A stretch of 64,000 nt of DNA from UMGS1994 sp944386155 (GTDB lineage: Bacteria; Bacillota; Clostridia; TANB77; CAG-508). The notes beneath the pieces were generated by a model. That model did not search any database. It saw nothing but the letters and a program-made list of their open reading frames with translations, and had not been told where the DNA came from. The DNA is taken from contig OZ006973.1 in NCBI GenBank assembly GCA_963931085.1, positions 496,001 through 560,000 of the forward strand, given 5' to 3'. Below are positions 36,733 through 47,053 of the stretch, one piece after another (positions within the stretch are counted from its first letter, which is position 1; every line of letters begins with the position of its first letter). A program made the position numbers and the translations under genes.

Positions 36733-37737
36733 CTATTTTTTTTCTAAACGTTTATTTATTAAAGCTTCAACTATTTGGATAGCATTTGAAGCTGCACCTT
36801 TTCTGATATTATCTGCTACAACCCACAAATTTATACCATATTTTACGCTTTCATCTCTTCTGATTCTTCCAACATAAACTTCATCATGACCATTTGCGAT
36901 AGTAGCAAGAGGATATATGTTATTTTTAACATCATCGTATAAAATAATTCCAGGATAGTTTTTAAGTAAATTTTTTATATCTTCAATATCAAAATCATTT
37001 TCGAATTCAACATTAATAGATTCGCTATGTGAATTTAAAACTGGAACTCTAACAGTTGTAGCTGTGATTTTTAAATCAGGTCTATGAAGAATTTTTCTAG
37101 TTTCATTTATCATCTTCATTTCTTCTTTTGTATAACCATTATCTAAAAATACATCAATATGTGGAAGACAGTTGTTGTAAATAGGATATGGGAATTTTGT
37201 AGGAGGTAGACCTTTTGCTGTGTTTTCAAAATCTGAAATTCCATCTTTTCCAGCACCAGATACTGCTTGATAAGTAGAATATACTATTCTTTTTATCTTA
37301 TATTTATCATCTAATGGTTTTAGTGGAACAACTGCTTGAATAGTCGAACAGTTTGGATTTGCAATTATTCCTTTGTTTTCATAGGCATCTTCTATATTTA
37401 CCTCTGGAACAACAAGAGGAACATTTTCATCCATTCTAAATGCACTACTATTATCAACTACTGTGCATCCTTTAGAAGCAGCAATTGGAGAAAAGTGTTT
37501 AGATGTATCTCCACCAGCAGAGAAGATAGCATAATCAAATCCTTCATCAAAAGAATCGTCTTTTAATTCTCTTACTGTATATTCCTTTCCTTTAAAAATA
37601 ATTTTTGTGCCTGCAGATTTTTTTGAAGAAAAAAATGCATATTCAGAAATAGGAAGCTCCATACTTTCTAATATCTCAAGAGCTTTTCTACCAACTACTC
37701 CTGTGGCACCTGCGATTGCTAATTTAAATTGTTTCAT
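36733..37737 (-). CDS. asd: Aspartate-semialdehyde dehydrogenase
   Basis: 334 residues. Reduces aspartyl phosphate to aspartate semialdehyde, supplying lysine, diaminopimelate, methionine and threonine. NADP-binding IAGATGVVG is at the start, catalytic Cys130 is in NPNCSTIQ and the conserved VSGAGKDG follows. The minus-strand ATG at 37737 follows GAGG; an ATG 15 bases upstream is less well placed. It stands alone between the element and a promoterless AT-rich gap. Confidence 0.95.
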   Translation of the reverse strand: MKQFKLAIAGATGVVGRKALEILESMELPISEYAFFSSKKSAGTKIIFKGKEYTVRELKDDSFDEGFDYAIFSAGGDTSKHFSPIAASKGCTVVDNSSAFRMDENVPLVVPEVNIEDAYENKGIIANPNCSTIQAVVPLKPLDDKYKIKRIVYSTYQAVSGAGKDGISDFENTAKGLPPTKFPYPIYNNCLPHIDVFLDNGYTKEEMKMINETRKILHRPDLKITATTVRVPVLNSHSESINVEFENDFDIEDIKNLLKNYPGIILYDDVKNNIYPLATIANGHDEVYVGRIRRDESVKYGINLWVVADNIRKGAASNAIQIVEALINKRLEKK

Positions 37738-38116
37738 AAGGCATAACCTCATTTCTTGAAATAAAAGAGAAAAATATAATTATATTTTTCTACTATTTAT
37801 ACTATATGTATTATATGAAAAATATTGTAAAAACGCAATAATTAAAGTAATAAATAAAGAATAAATAAATTTCAGAATATAAATAAGTTAAAAAATATAA
37901 AAAATAAAATTAATAAATAAAATCAATAATTAAAATTAAAAAAATATAATTAAAAAAATATAATTAAGAAATTTATAGATAGATATAATAAAAATAATAA
38001 GGAATATTAACATATATGATAATTGACTATTTTATGAAAACAAGCTATAATCTTTTTATGAATTTTAAAAGATTTATGAGGAATTAATATAAAGAAAAAT
38101 AATAAGAGGAAATAAA
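37738..38116. other. AT-rich intergenic region between divergent genes
   Basis: About 380 bases of almost pure A and T between asd and the LtaS-like gene. I see only a promoter at 38023-38051 and no other recognised feature. Confidence 0.6.
38023..38051 (+). promoter_or_regulatory. Promoter TTGACT-17-TATAAT
   Basis: TTGACT at 38023-38028 and TATAAT at 38046-38051, 17 bases apart, about 66 bases upstream of the LtaS-like start codon. Confidence 0.75.
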
Positions 38117-41071
38117 ATGTTAAAAGAGAAGAAAAATTTTTTGAATAATATAATGTTTATTTCTATAATGCTTTTAATTATTATGGAAATAACAGAGAAA
38201 TTTTACGGAATACCATATTTTTCGGAAATAACAAAAGTACTTTCAGTAGTAACTGTTCCAATAATAATGATTACTTTTGGTATATTAATAAGAGAAAATG
38301 AAGATGATAAAAAAGATCTTTTTAAAAAGGGTTTTTTAATTTATTTTATACTTCAAATAATTAATATGCTTATAGTAGCAATTATGAAAGGTGAGAATCC
38401 AGGATATTTTATGTTCACACCATATTATATAGACTGGATATTTATAGCTATTCCAATTTACACAATAATATTAGATAAATTAGAAAACGAAAATCATATA
38501 TTATTTATTACTACAGTAATCGCACTTTGTCTTACAATAGATGGAAGTATAAATTCAGATTTAATATGTAAATTGATAATGTATTTACCATTTTTCGTTT
38601 TAGGATGGAAATATGAGAAAGAGACTAAAAGTATTCCTAAAGGAAAAATGATGGTTTTGGTAAAGATAGCGACACTTGTGCTTCTTACAATAGCTTTTCA
38701 AGCAATAGATACTAAAAATGTTATGATTTCTTCTGTAAAAACAACAGAAAATGCAGTAGAAATAGCAACATTAAAACTTATGCTTTATGCAACTTCTGCA
38801 ATAGCATTTTCATTGATAATAGATTTATTCTCTAATATTAAGTTTTTAAATAAAGAACATAAATTTAATTATGAAAATGTATTAATATTAGGACCTATTG
38901 CAAATAATATTTTACTTGAAACAGGATATACATCATTAATAAATTCAACATATTCAATAATACTAATATTTTTAACAGGAGCGTTAATTACTCTTCTTTT
39001 AGCATATATTCCTTTTGGAAAAATAGTTAACTTTTTATTAGATAAAATAAAAATTAGAAAAGAAAACAAGAAAAACAAAAAAGAAGAAAAATTAAAGAAA
39101 AAAGGAAAATTTGAAGAAGAAAGACTAATTATTCAACCAGATGGACTTTTAACAAAACTTATTAATTCAAATGTAATGGTTATATTACTTGGTATTTTTA
39201 CACTTTTAAAACTAATAATGTTTTACAATCAAACAGTTTACAGTAAAATTCCAATTCCTCAATATGAGATATGGTATAATGCATCATTTATACTAATTTT
39301 CTTAATACCATTACTTATTATTAATAATAATAAAATAAGATACATAGCTCTACTTATATGGGATATAATTATTAGTACTGTGCTTTTTGCAGATGAACTA
39401 TATTTTTCATATTCATCAATGGCAATTTCATTAAATCAAGCTGGAAATATTAGATATATAAAAGAAATTTTAGATACTGTAAAATATTTATTAGAGCCAA
39501 GACAAATATTCTATTTTGTAGACATTATTTTATTTATTTTATTAGTAAAAATTACAACATACAAAAATGTTAAAAGAGGATCAAAAGATAGAAACTTTAA
39601 AAATATTATAGTTTCTTTATTGATTATTTATATGTGTATTGGAAATATAGTTACACTATGTTTATTCGTTTATAATGCTCCATATAATAATCAGTATCAA
39701 ATTTCAGAAGGTACAATATTTGGATATCATTTAAATGATATAAGAAGTTTCTTTAATGTAAAGGCAGGTTTAAAATATAAGTCAAAAGACGAAATTAATG
39801 TAGCATATAAAGATCTAATGAATTATTATGATGAAAATTATGAAACAAAATATGAAGGAATTGCTAAAGATAGAAACATAATAGTATTACAATTAGAGTC
39901 TATTCAAGAATTTTTATATAAAGCTAAAATAAATGGAAAAGAAATAACACCAAACTTCAATAAATTCTTAGATGAGAATATTCATTTAACTAATATGCAT
40001 TCACAAAGTTATACATCAACAGCAGATTCAGAGTTTAGTGTACAGACATCAATGTATCCACTAGAAAATGGTTTATCTTTTTCAAAATATTATAATGTAG
40101 AATATGATGATTTATTTTCTATAATGACTGAAAATGATTATTATACATCATATATTCATGGAAATGTTGGATCTTTCTGGAATAGAGATAAGGTATATAC
40201 AAGATTTAATATAGATGAAATAAACTTTATAGAAGATTTTCATGATACTAGCGAACTTATAATGGGATATTTGTCAGATGAATTATTGTATAAACAAACT
40301 GTTGAAAGATTAGAAAAATATGAAGAGCCTTTCTTTGCAAATATTTTATCTGCATCTTCTCATACTGGATTTACTTTAGATGGATTAGATGAGAAGAAAA
40401 AAGAAGAGATTTTAACTATAGATGTGGGAAATTATAAAGGAACTCCTATAGGAAACTATTTAGAATCAGTTAATTATGCAGATGTACAATTTGGTATGTT
40501 TATAGATGAACTTAAGAAAGCAGGTCTATATGATAATTCAGTAATATTCATATTTGGAGATCATTATGGATTAAGAGAAGAAGAACCAACATTATATGAA
40601 TATCTAGAAAAAGAGTGTGGAATTACTTTAAATGATGTTCAAAAGAAAATGAATTTTACAAATGTACTTGCAGGAATTCATATTCCTAATGTTGGTCATA
40701 GCATAATTGATAAACCAGTAAGCAAGCTTGATATTAAACCAACAATATTGAGCCTAGCTGGAATAAAAGATAATGGAGATATTTCACTTGGAATGAGCAT
40801 ATTTAGTAACAAAGAATATGCAGGAACGAATGAGGGGACTATCATTACAAAAGATATGTACTACGATTCTAAGAAGTGGTATTATATTAAGAGTAATGAA
40901 GAAGTAAATTTAGATATGCTAGATGAGAAGCAAAAAGAAAAATTAAATGAATTTGTTAATAATTTAGATATTGAACTTGGAATATCAAATGCAGTTCCAG
41001 TTTTATATAAAATAGAAGGAGAAGAAATAATTAATGAATTTATAAATGAAAATGAAGCTTCAAAAAATTAG
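38117..41071 (+). CDS. LtaS-like sulfatase-family enzyme fused to an N-terminal multi-pass domain
   Basis: 984 residues, about 350 longer than usual LtaS. Residues 1-310 hold eight or more membrane segments resembling an acyltransferase-3-type domain. After a charged linker (about 310-335), five more membrane segments precede the extracellular catalytic domain (about 585-930) with LQLESIQEF (metal Glu), TSTADSEFSVQTSMYP (catalytic Thr region) and FIFGDHYG (metal Asp and His). LtaS proteins polymerise glycerol phosphate from phosphatidylglycerol. The fused domain may modify the product, which is inferred. It is followed by a glycosyltransferase 13 bases on. Confidence 0.85.
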   Translation: MLKEKKNFLNNIMFISIMLLIIMEITEKFYGIPYFSEITKVLSVVTVPIIMITFGILIRENEDDKKDLFKKGFLIYFILQIINMLIVAIMKGENPGYFMFTPYYIDWIFIAIPIYTIILDKLENENHILFITTVIALCLTIDGSINSDLICKLIMYLPFFVLGWKYEKETKSIPKGKMMVLVKIATLVLLTIAFQAIDTKNVMISSVKTTENAVEIATLKLMLYATSAIAFSLIIDLFSNIKFLNKEHKFNYENVLILGPIANNILLETGYTSLINSTYSIILIFLTGALITLLLAYIPFGKIVNFLLDKIKIRKENKKNKKEEKLKKKGKFEEERLIIQPDGLLTKLINSNVMVILLGIFTLLKLIMFYNQTVYSKIPIPQYEIWYNASFILIFLIPLLIINNNKIRYIALLIWDIIISTVLFADELYFSYSSMAISLNQAGNIRYIKEILDTVKYLLEPRQIFYFVDIILFILLVKITTYKNVKRGSKDRNFKNIIVSLLIIYMCIGNIVTLCLFVYNAPYNNQYQISEGTIFGYHLNDIRSFFNVKAGLKYKSKDEINVAYKDLMNYYDENYETKYEGIAKDRNIIVLQLESIQEFLYKAKINGKEITPNFNKFLDENIHLTNMHSQSYTSTADSEFSVQTSMYPLENGLSFSKYYNVEYDDLFSIMTENDYYTSYIHGNVGSFWNRDKVYTRFNIDEINFIEDFHDTSELIMGYLSDELLYKQTVERLEKYEEPFFANILSASSHTGFTLDGLDEKKKEEILTIDVGNYKGTPIGNYLESVNYADVQFGMFIDELKKAGLYDNSVIFIFGDHYGLREEEPTLYEYLEKECGITLNDVQKKMNFTNVLAGIHIPNVGHSIIDKPVSKLDIKPTILSLAGIKDNGDISLGMSIFSNKEYAGTNEGTIITKDMYYDSKKWYYIKSNEEVNLDMLDEKQKEKLNEFVNNLDIELGISNAVPVLYKIEGEEIINEFINENEASKN

Positions 41072-41083
41072 TAGGAGGGTATT

Positions 41084-42022
41084 ATGAATAAAATATCAAT
41101 AATCGTACCATGTTATAATGAAGAAGATGTTTTAAAAATTTTTTATAACAAAATAACAGAAGTAAGTAAAACAATAGATGCTGATTTTGAATATATTTTT
41201 GTAGATGATGGCTCAAAAGATAAAACACTTGAAATATTGAAAGAATATAGTAAAAAAGATAATAGAGTAAGATTTATATCATTTTCAAGAAATTTTGGAA
41301 AAGAAAGTGCAATGTATGCAGGATTAAAAGAAGCTACAGGAGATTATGTAGCAATAATGGATGCTGATCTTCAAGATCCACCAGATCTTTTAAAAGAAAT
41401 GTATGAAACACTTCTTACTAAAGAATTTGATTGCGTTGCGACAAAAAGGAAAACTAGAAAAGGTGAGCCAATATTAAGATCATTTTTCTCAAGAATGTTT
41501 TATTCAATAATAAATAAAATGACTTCAACAGAAATTGTAAATGGTGCAAGAGATTATAGATTAATGTCTAGAAAAATGGTAGATAGTATATTAGAAGTTA
41601 CAGAATATAATAGATTTTCTAAAGGTATATTTAGTTGGGTTGGATTTAAAACAAAGTGGATTGCTTATGATAATATTGAAAGAGCAGCTGGAAAGACAAA
41701 ATGGAATTTTTGGAAATTATTTAAATATTCAATAGAGGGAATAACTGCATTTACAACAACACCTCTTGTAATGAGTGCAGTAATAGGAATTATATTTTGT
41801 ATTATAGCTTTTATTATGATATTATTTGTAATATTTAAAACATTAATGTATGGAGATCCTGTTTCAGGATGGCCTTCTACAATATGTATAATTTTATTTG
41901 TAAGTGGTATTCAACTATTTTGCTTAGGAATTATGGGAGAATATCTTGCAAAAGAATATATGGAAGTTAAAAATAGACCAATTTATATAGTAAAAGAAAC
42001 AGAAAAAGATATAGAAAAATAA
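41084..42022 (+). CDS. Family 2 glycosyltransferase, bactoprenol-linked type
   Basis: 312 residues. The GT-A domain shows IIVPCYNEEDV at 6-16, FVDDGSKD at 39-46 and metal-binding MDADLQDPP at 92-100. Two C-terminal membrane segments (about 235-255, 268-290) match GtrB/DPM1-like enzymes that move a sugar to a polyprenyl phosphate carrier. Its place after the LtaS-like gene suggests decoration of teichoic acid or other surface polymers. Confidence 0.92.
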   Translation: MNKISIIVPCYNEEDVLKIFYNKITEVSKTIDADFEYIFVDDGSKDKTLEILKEYSKKDNRVRFISFSRNFGKESAMYAGLKEATGDYVAIMDADLQDPPDLLKEMYETLLTKEFDCVATKRKTRKGEPILRSFFSRMFYSIINKMTSTEIVNGARDYRLMSRKMVDSILEVTEYNRFSKGIFSWVGFKTKWIAYDNIERAAGKTKWNFWKLFKYSIEGITAFTTTPLVMSAVIGIIFCIIAFIMILFVIFKTLMYGDPVSGWPSTICIILFVSGIQLFCLGIMGEYLAKEYMEVKNRPIYIVKETEKDIEK

Positions 42023-42058
42023 AAATATATAAATTAAAATATTAAAATTTAAATTAAG

Positions 42059-42115
42059 AAGATTAGTTTTTTATGTTTGCTTTAATTTGCTAAAGAAAAA
42101 ACTAATCTTTTTTTA
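42059..42115 (+). terminator. Intrinsic terminator
   Basis: AAGATTAGTTTTTT pairs with AAAAAACTAATCTT, followed by T. It ends the LtaS-like and glycosyltransferase operon. Confidence 0.85.
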
Positions 42116-42127
42116 TAAAATAAAACA

Positions 42128-42156
42128 TTTACAAAATACTATAAAAAATATATAAT
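42128..42156 (+). promoter_or_regulatory. Promoter TTTACA-17-TATAAT
   Basis: TTTACA at 42128-42133 and TATAAT at 42151-42156, spaced 17 bases, 28 bases before the substrate-binding protein gene. Confidence 0.7.
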
Positions 42157-42183
42157 TTATACATAGAAAATGGGGGAAAGTAA

Positions 42184-43116
42184 ATGAAAAAAAGTATGCA
42201 AGTTATGATTCCAATAATTATAATAGTTTTTGTTTCTATGATTTGTGGTGGCTGTTATTATGCTTTTTATAGTGGTATCTCAAAAAACAGCCCATATACA
42301 GAAAATCAAAATGCAAATATTACTTTTAAAAATGAAGAATACCCAAGAATTATGGCTACATATTCTATGGAAAATTTAGTAGACAAAATAAGAGAAAATT
42401 TAACTGGAAGTTTTCAAGATGAACAATGTGGCTCAGAAAATGAGATTATAGATAAACTGATAAATAATGAAATAGATATAGCGATTGTACCAGAACTTAC
42501 AAATGAGCAAAGAGAAAAACTAGTATCTTCAGGAAAGACTTTTGAAAGTTTTACTTTAACTAAAGACGCTTTAGTATTTATGACAAGTGCATCTAACAGT
42601 TTGGATAATTTGATGAGTAGTGATTTAGTAAAAATTTATTCTGGAGAAATTGAAAATTGGTCAAGCTTAGGCGGAAAAGATTTAGAGATAAAAGCATATC
42701 AAAAATCAAAAGGATCATATATTCAATCTTTAGTAGAAAGTAAGCTTATGAAAAATACGAAGATGAAAGATCCTGTTAAAGAAAATTTAATAGGTGATGA
42801 AATAGCAATAGGAAATTTAACATCTGAATATTATAATGAAGAAGGCAGAATCGGATATACCCTTTATAATTATTATAAACTGATGTATAATAATCAAAAT
42901 GAAGGAGTGTATAATCCAGATAAACTTTTGTCTGTAGATAGTATATCTCCTACAAAAGAGAACATGCTTAATAATTCTTATCCATATACAATAACATATT
43001 ATATTATAATAAACAGTTCAAATCCCCAAGGAAATAATGTTAGAAAATGGGTAGGAACTATGCTTTCTGAAAAAGGAAAAAATATTATTAAGGAGGCTGG
43101 TTATATTGCAAATTAG
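42184..43116 (+). CDS. Phosphate-binding-protein-like exported protein (PstS superfamily)
   Basis: 310 residues. An N-terminal hydrophobic segment ending MICGGC may be a lipobox or anchor. The body resembles PstS-like periplasmic-type binding proteins: IDIAIVPELT, LVFMTSASNSLDNLMSSDLVKIYSGEIENWSSLGGKD and NSYPYTITYYIIINSSNPQGNNVRKWVGTMLSEKGKNII. No transport permease genes adjoin, so its ligand and partner are unknown. Coupled to the next gene by an 11-base overlap. Confidence 0.8.
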   Translation: MKKSMQVMIPIIIIVFVSMICGGCYYAFYSGISKNSPYTENQNANITFKNEEYPRIMATYSMENLVDKIRENLTGSFQDEQCGSENEIIDKLINNEIDIAIVPELTNEQREKLVSSGKTFESFTLTKDALVFMTSASNSLDNLMSSDLVKIYSGEIENWSSLGGKDLEIKAYQKSKGSYIQSLVESKLMKNTKMKDPVKENLIGDEIAIGNLTSEYYNEEGRIGYTLYNYYKLMYNNQNEGVYNPDKLLSVDSISPTKENMLNNSYPYTITYYIIINSSNPQGNNVRKWVGTMLSEKGKNIIKEAGYIAN

Positions 43117-44734
43117 TAAAAAAACAGTAATATTCTTAATGATATTTTCAATAATATTAATTGGAATTACAATATTTGCAATTTTATATACAAGTAAGAA
43201 TTGGAAATCTCAATTTTCTACAGTTACTTTTGAAAATACATCAAAAGTAACTGAAAATAGCGAAAATTCAGAAAATGTTAATCAAGAGCCTTTTTCTGGA
43301 ACTTTAACAGAACTTTCAAATACATATAAGAAAAATGCATTAAACATAAAAGATAATATAGTAACAGAAGGAAATCCAGTAGATGGAAGTGATTATTCAG
43401 AAAAAGTTAAAATAACATATCCTGAAATTTCAAATTTAGCAGATTCAAATATAAGAACTAATATAAATGAAAATATAAGAGAAAAAGTATTTTCTTATTA
43501 TTCTGGAGATGTACTTAATGATACTAATGTAAAGCATTTGGAAATAAAGGCTCGTGCCATTGCCAATTTTTCAGATGTGCTTTCTATTAGAATAGATATA
43601 GTGAAAGAATTTGTTGATGGAAATATAGCAAGAGATTTTACAGGATTAAATTTTAGACTAGAAAATGGAGAACAAATAGTATTTAATAATCTTTTTATAA
43701 ATAATGCTAGTATTAAAAACATATTAAGACATGGAATCTATAATTCTATTGCATGGGATTATTTAAATGATGATATAACAGATATGAATAATGTAGATTA
43801 TTCAAATATAGATGAAATTGTATATCAAATTTTAAATGCTTATAATACTAATGAAAATCCAGATTTTTGTTTTAGTGAAAAAGAAATTGTAGTGAAATTA
43901 AATAATAGAATTATTACACTAAATATCGAAGATTTTGTTGAGCAAGTGGCAATATATAATAGATATGTTTCACAAAATCAAATATATTCATCTGATTCTA
44001 TGGCAAGTGATATACCAATTTTAGTAGATAGAGATGAATATTCAGAGATGGATGTTTATATGAAGGTAAATGAAAACTTGATTATAGATATGAGTTTGAA
44101 TATAGAAGGAATAAATAGAAGTTCTATAGCTGTAAACACTGCACTAGAAAATTATAGAGCAGCTCTTAATAATTCTATTGATATTTTAAAAGCAAATAGT
44201 AAAGATAATAAAGATGAATATGTATATTTTATATCAAGAATTACAGTTACAGAAGATAGAGCACAAAACAAATTAATATTTAAAGAAGATACATATCGAT
44301 ATACAGCTTATAGTAAAACTAGATTTGATGTATATATAACATCACCGATTTTGGCAGAAACTAGAGATTTATTTACAAGCTCATCTAAAACAAAATTTGA
44401 TTTAAAAGATACAAATATAGATATAGAAAAATTAGATAATGTAGTAGAGTATAATCTAACAACAGGAAATTTATATGGAGAAGATATAACTCCAGAGGCA
44501 AATAATGATAATAATAATGTAAATCAAGAAAACCAAATAAATAATAATACTAATGTTCCTACAGAAAATAATCTAAATACTAACGAAAGTATTAATAACA
44601 GCAATAATTCAAACAGTGTTAATAATGAAGGAAATAGCGGAAATGATAGTAACTCAGGTAATGAAGAAAATAGACAAGAAGATTCAGGTGAAAACGATAA
44701 TGAAGATGATGAAAGTACAGTAGTAACAGTATAA
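43106..44734 (+). CDS. Anchored protein with a DUF3298-like domain and Asn-rich tail
   Basis: 542 residues. A transmembrane segment lies at about 8-28. An extracellular body with SVRIDIVKEF-like and FTGLNFRLENGEQIVFNNLFI sequence resembles DUF4163/DUF3298 proteins. The last 70 residues are Asn/Glu/Ser-rich and disordered. TTG start follows AAGGAGG and overlaps the previous gene. Its role may be linked to the binding protein. Confidence 0.7.
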   Translation: MQISKKTVIFLMIFSIILIGITIFAILYTSKNWKSQFSTVTFENTSKVTENSENSENVNQEPFSGTLTELSNTYKKNALNIKDNIVTEGNPVDGSDYSEKVKITYPEISNLADSNIRTNINENIREKVFSYYSGDVLNDTNVKHLEIKARAIANFSDVLSIRIDIVKEFVDGNIARDFTGLNFRLENGEQIVFNNLFINNASIKNILRHGIYNSIAWDYLNDDITDMNNVDYSNIDEIVYQILNAYNTNENPDFCFSEKEIVVKLNNRIITLNIEDFVEQVAIYNRYVSQNQIYSSDSMASDIPILVDRDEYSEMDVYMKVNENLIIDMSLNIEGINRSSIAVNTALENYRAALNNSIDILKANSKDNKDEYVYFISRITVTEDRAQNKLIFKEDTYRYTAYSKTRFDVYITSPILAETRDLFTSSSKTKFDLKDTNIDIEKLDNVVEYNLTTGNLYGEDITPEANNDNNNVNQENQINNNTNVPTENNLNTNESINNSNNSNSVNNEGNSGNDSNSGNEENRQEDSGENDNEDDESTVVTV

Positions 44735-44744
44735 GGAGGATATA

Positions 44745-45611
44745 ATGTTTTTATTCCAAATTAAGACTTATGGATTTATAGGGCCTTCTGGAACTGGTAA
44801 AAGCTACAGAGCTCAAATGGTTGCAGGAGAAAAAGGAATTAATTATATAATTGATGATGGACTTTTGATTAAAGGAAATGAAGTAATTGCAGGTGTTTCT
44901 GCTAAAAAAGCTCCAACAAAGATTGAAACTGTAAAAAATGCTTTGTTTATAAATGAAGAACGCAAAGAAGAAATGCAGAAAGTTATAAAAAAACAAAAGG
45001 TAGATAAGATTTTAATACTTGGAACATCTGATGGAATGGTTGACAAGATTGCAAGTAATCTTGGACTTCCTCCAATATCAGAAAGAATATATATAAATGA
45101 AGTTGCAACAGAAGAAGAAATGGAAACTGCAAGAAGGATAAGAATAACTCAAGGAAAACACGTAATTCCAGTTCCAACATTTGAAATAAAAAAAGATTTT
45201 TCTGGATATTTATTAGATCCACTTCAAATATTTAAATCTAAAGGGAAAGATGAAGCTCCATATATCTCAGAAAAATCAATTATAAGACCAACATTTAGTT
45301 ATCTTGGAAAATTTACTATTTCAGATAGTGTATTTAAAGATATAATAATAAATGTAGCGACAAAAGTAAAAGGCGTACATAAAATCATGAGAATTAGGAT
45401 AGATAAAACTGCTAAAGATGTTGGTGGAGTCCTAGTATATATGGAAGTATCAGTAAACTTTGGTACAAATATTGTTGAAACACTAAACAGACTAAAAAAA
45501 GATGCTAGAAGAGAGATAGAAAATCTTACTGCAATGTATGTTGCAAATGTAGAAATAGTGGCAAAACATATATATATTCCAGATGATATGATGAAAAAAA
45601 ATAATAAATAA
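44745..45611 (+). CDS. P-loop ATPase fused to an Asp23/Gls24-like domain
   Basis: 288 residues. Walker A is GPSGTGKS at 13-20, with an ATPase domain through about 180 (KILILGTSDGMVDKIASNLGLPP). The end (about 193-280) is an Asp23-like domain, IINVATKVKGVHKIMRIRID, MEVSVNFGTNIVETLNRLKKDARREIENLTAMYVANVEIVAKHI. It may organise Asp23-type envelope complexes by ATP, which is inferred from the fusion. GGAGG precedes ATG. Confidence 0.78.
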   Translation: MFLFQIKTYGFIGPSGTGKSYRAQMVAGEKGINYIIDDGLLIKGNEVIAGVSAKKAPTKIETVKNALFINEERKEEMQKVIKKQKVDKILILGTSDGMVDKIASNLGLPPISERIYINEVATEEEMETARRIRITQGKHVIPVPTFEIKKDFSGYLLDPLQIFKSKGKDEAPYISEKSIIRPTFSYLGKFTISDSVFKDIIINVATKVKGVHKIMRIRIDKTAKDVGGVLVYMEVSVNFGTNIVETLNRLKKDARREIENLTAMYVANVEIVAKHIYIPDDMMKKNNK

Positions 45612-45628
45612 AATTAGGAGGATGTTTT

Positions 45629-46297
45629 ATGATAGTAGCAATAGATGGCCCTGCAGGAAGCGGGAAAGGAACAGTTACAAAAATATTAGCAGATAGACTT
45701 GGCTTAATAAATTTAGATACAGGTGCAACATATAGATGTGTAGCATTAATGACTTTAAAAAATAATTATACTTTAGAAGACGAAAGTAAAATAGTTGATT
45801 TATTACCAAACATAGATATTGAATTTAAAAGAGAAAATGGAGAAGAAAAAGTATTTTTAAATGGTGAAGATGTAACAAAAGAAATTAGATCTAAAGAAGT
45901 AAATAAAATAGTATCACAAGTTTCAGGAATTACACCTGTAAGAATTTATATGGCTGAATTACAAAGAAAAATGGCAAAAGGTAAAGATGTAATTATGGAA
46001 GGAAGAGATATAGGAACTTATGTATTTCCAAATGCCGAAGTTAAGATATATTTAGATGCAGATGTTGAAGAAAGAGCAAAAAGAAGATATAAAGAAAACT
46101 TAGAAAAAGGTGTAGATATGTCTTATGAAGAAGTACTTGATAATATTAAAAAAAGAGACGAAAATGATAAAAATAAAGAGATTGGAGCACTTAAAGTAGC
46201 TGATGGTGCAATAATTGTGGATACAACATCAAAAACTATTGAAGAAGTTGCAAATGAAATAGAAAATATTATAAAATTACATAGTAAAAAAGATTAA
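45629..46297 (+). CDS. cmk: Cytidylate kinase
   Basis: 222 residues. Phosphorylates CMP and dCMP. P-loop GPAGSGKGT at 7-15, LDTGATYR, and the lid region MEGRDIGTYVFPNAEVKIYLDADVEERAKRR. It is followed by plsC 31 bases on, the normal Firmicutes order cmk-plsC. Confidence 0.96.
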   Translation: MIVAIDGPAGSGKGTVTKILADRLGLINLDTGATYRCVALMTLKNNYTLEDESKIVDLLPNIDIEFKRENGEEKVFLNGEDVTKEIRSKEVNKIVSQVSGITPVRIYMAELQRKMAKGKDVIMEGRDIGTYVFPNAEVKIYLDADVEERAKRRYKENLEKGVDMSYEEVLDNIKKRDENDKNKEIGALKVADGAIIVDTTSKTIEEVANEIENIIKLHSKKD

Positions 46298-46328
46298 TTT
46301 TCACTAGAATAAATACTGGAGGAATATT

Positions 46329-46958
46329 ATGTTTAAAAAATTTTATACAAAAGTAATAAAAGGGATTTGTTTTATAATTGCAAAAGTTATATATAAAACA
46401 GAAGTTGAAGGAATAGAAAAAATACCAGAAGGAGAAGGTGTTATTATTTGTGGTAACCATGTACATGGATTAGATGCACCACTTCTTATGGCTTTGTACC
46501 CTAAAAAAACAATATGCTTTATGGCAAAGCAAGAATTATTTAAGAATAAGTTTCTTAAATTTTTAGGAGGACTTTATAATGTTTTTCCTGTAAACAGAGA
46601 TATTAATGATACAGAAGCTGTAAGAAAAGCATTAAAAGTTTTAAAAGAGAAAAAGATTTTAGGAATTTATCCAGAAGGAACACGTAATGGTTTAGCAAAA
46701 GGTGAAAAACCAAAACATGGTGCAGTTAATATTGCAATTAGAACAGGAGCAAAAATAGTACCTTTTGGTGTAGCCGGTGATTTTAAATTATTTTCAAAAG
46801 TAAAATATACATTTGGAGACCCTATAGATCTTTCAGGATATAAGAAAAATGCACATGATAAAGAAGTTGTAGATATTCTTACTAATGAACTTATGGCTAA
46901 AATAGTTGAGTTAAGAGACAAAGGAGAAAAAGTAAATATTGCTATTGACAAAAAATAA
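46329..46958 (+). CDS. plsC: 1-acyl-sn-glycerol-3-phosphate acyltransferase
   Basis: 209 residues. Adds the second acyl chain to make phosphatidic acid. HX4D motif NHVHGLD (His44, Asp49) and PEGTRNG (115-121) are present, with a hydrophobic N-terminus for membrane association. PlsY, encoded at 50641, supplies its substrate. Confidence 0.94.
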   Translation: MFKKFYTKVIKGICFIIAKVIYKTEVEGIEKIPEGEGVIICGNHVHGLDAPLLMALYPKKTICFMAKQELFKNKFLKFLGGLYNVFPVNRDINDTEAVRKALKVLKEKKILGIYPEGTRNGLAKGEKPKHGAVNIAIRTGAKIVPFGVAGDFKLFSKVKYTFGDPIDLSGYKKNAHDKEVVDILTNELMAKIVELRDKGEKVNIAIDKK

Positions 46959-47053
46959 AAAAGCTAGTATACTATTTTAGTAACTTTAAATAACTAAGTT
47001 AAAATTTTAAGATATATAAATTAAATGTACAAAGTAAGCAAGGAGGGAGTAAA

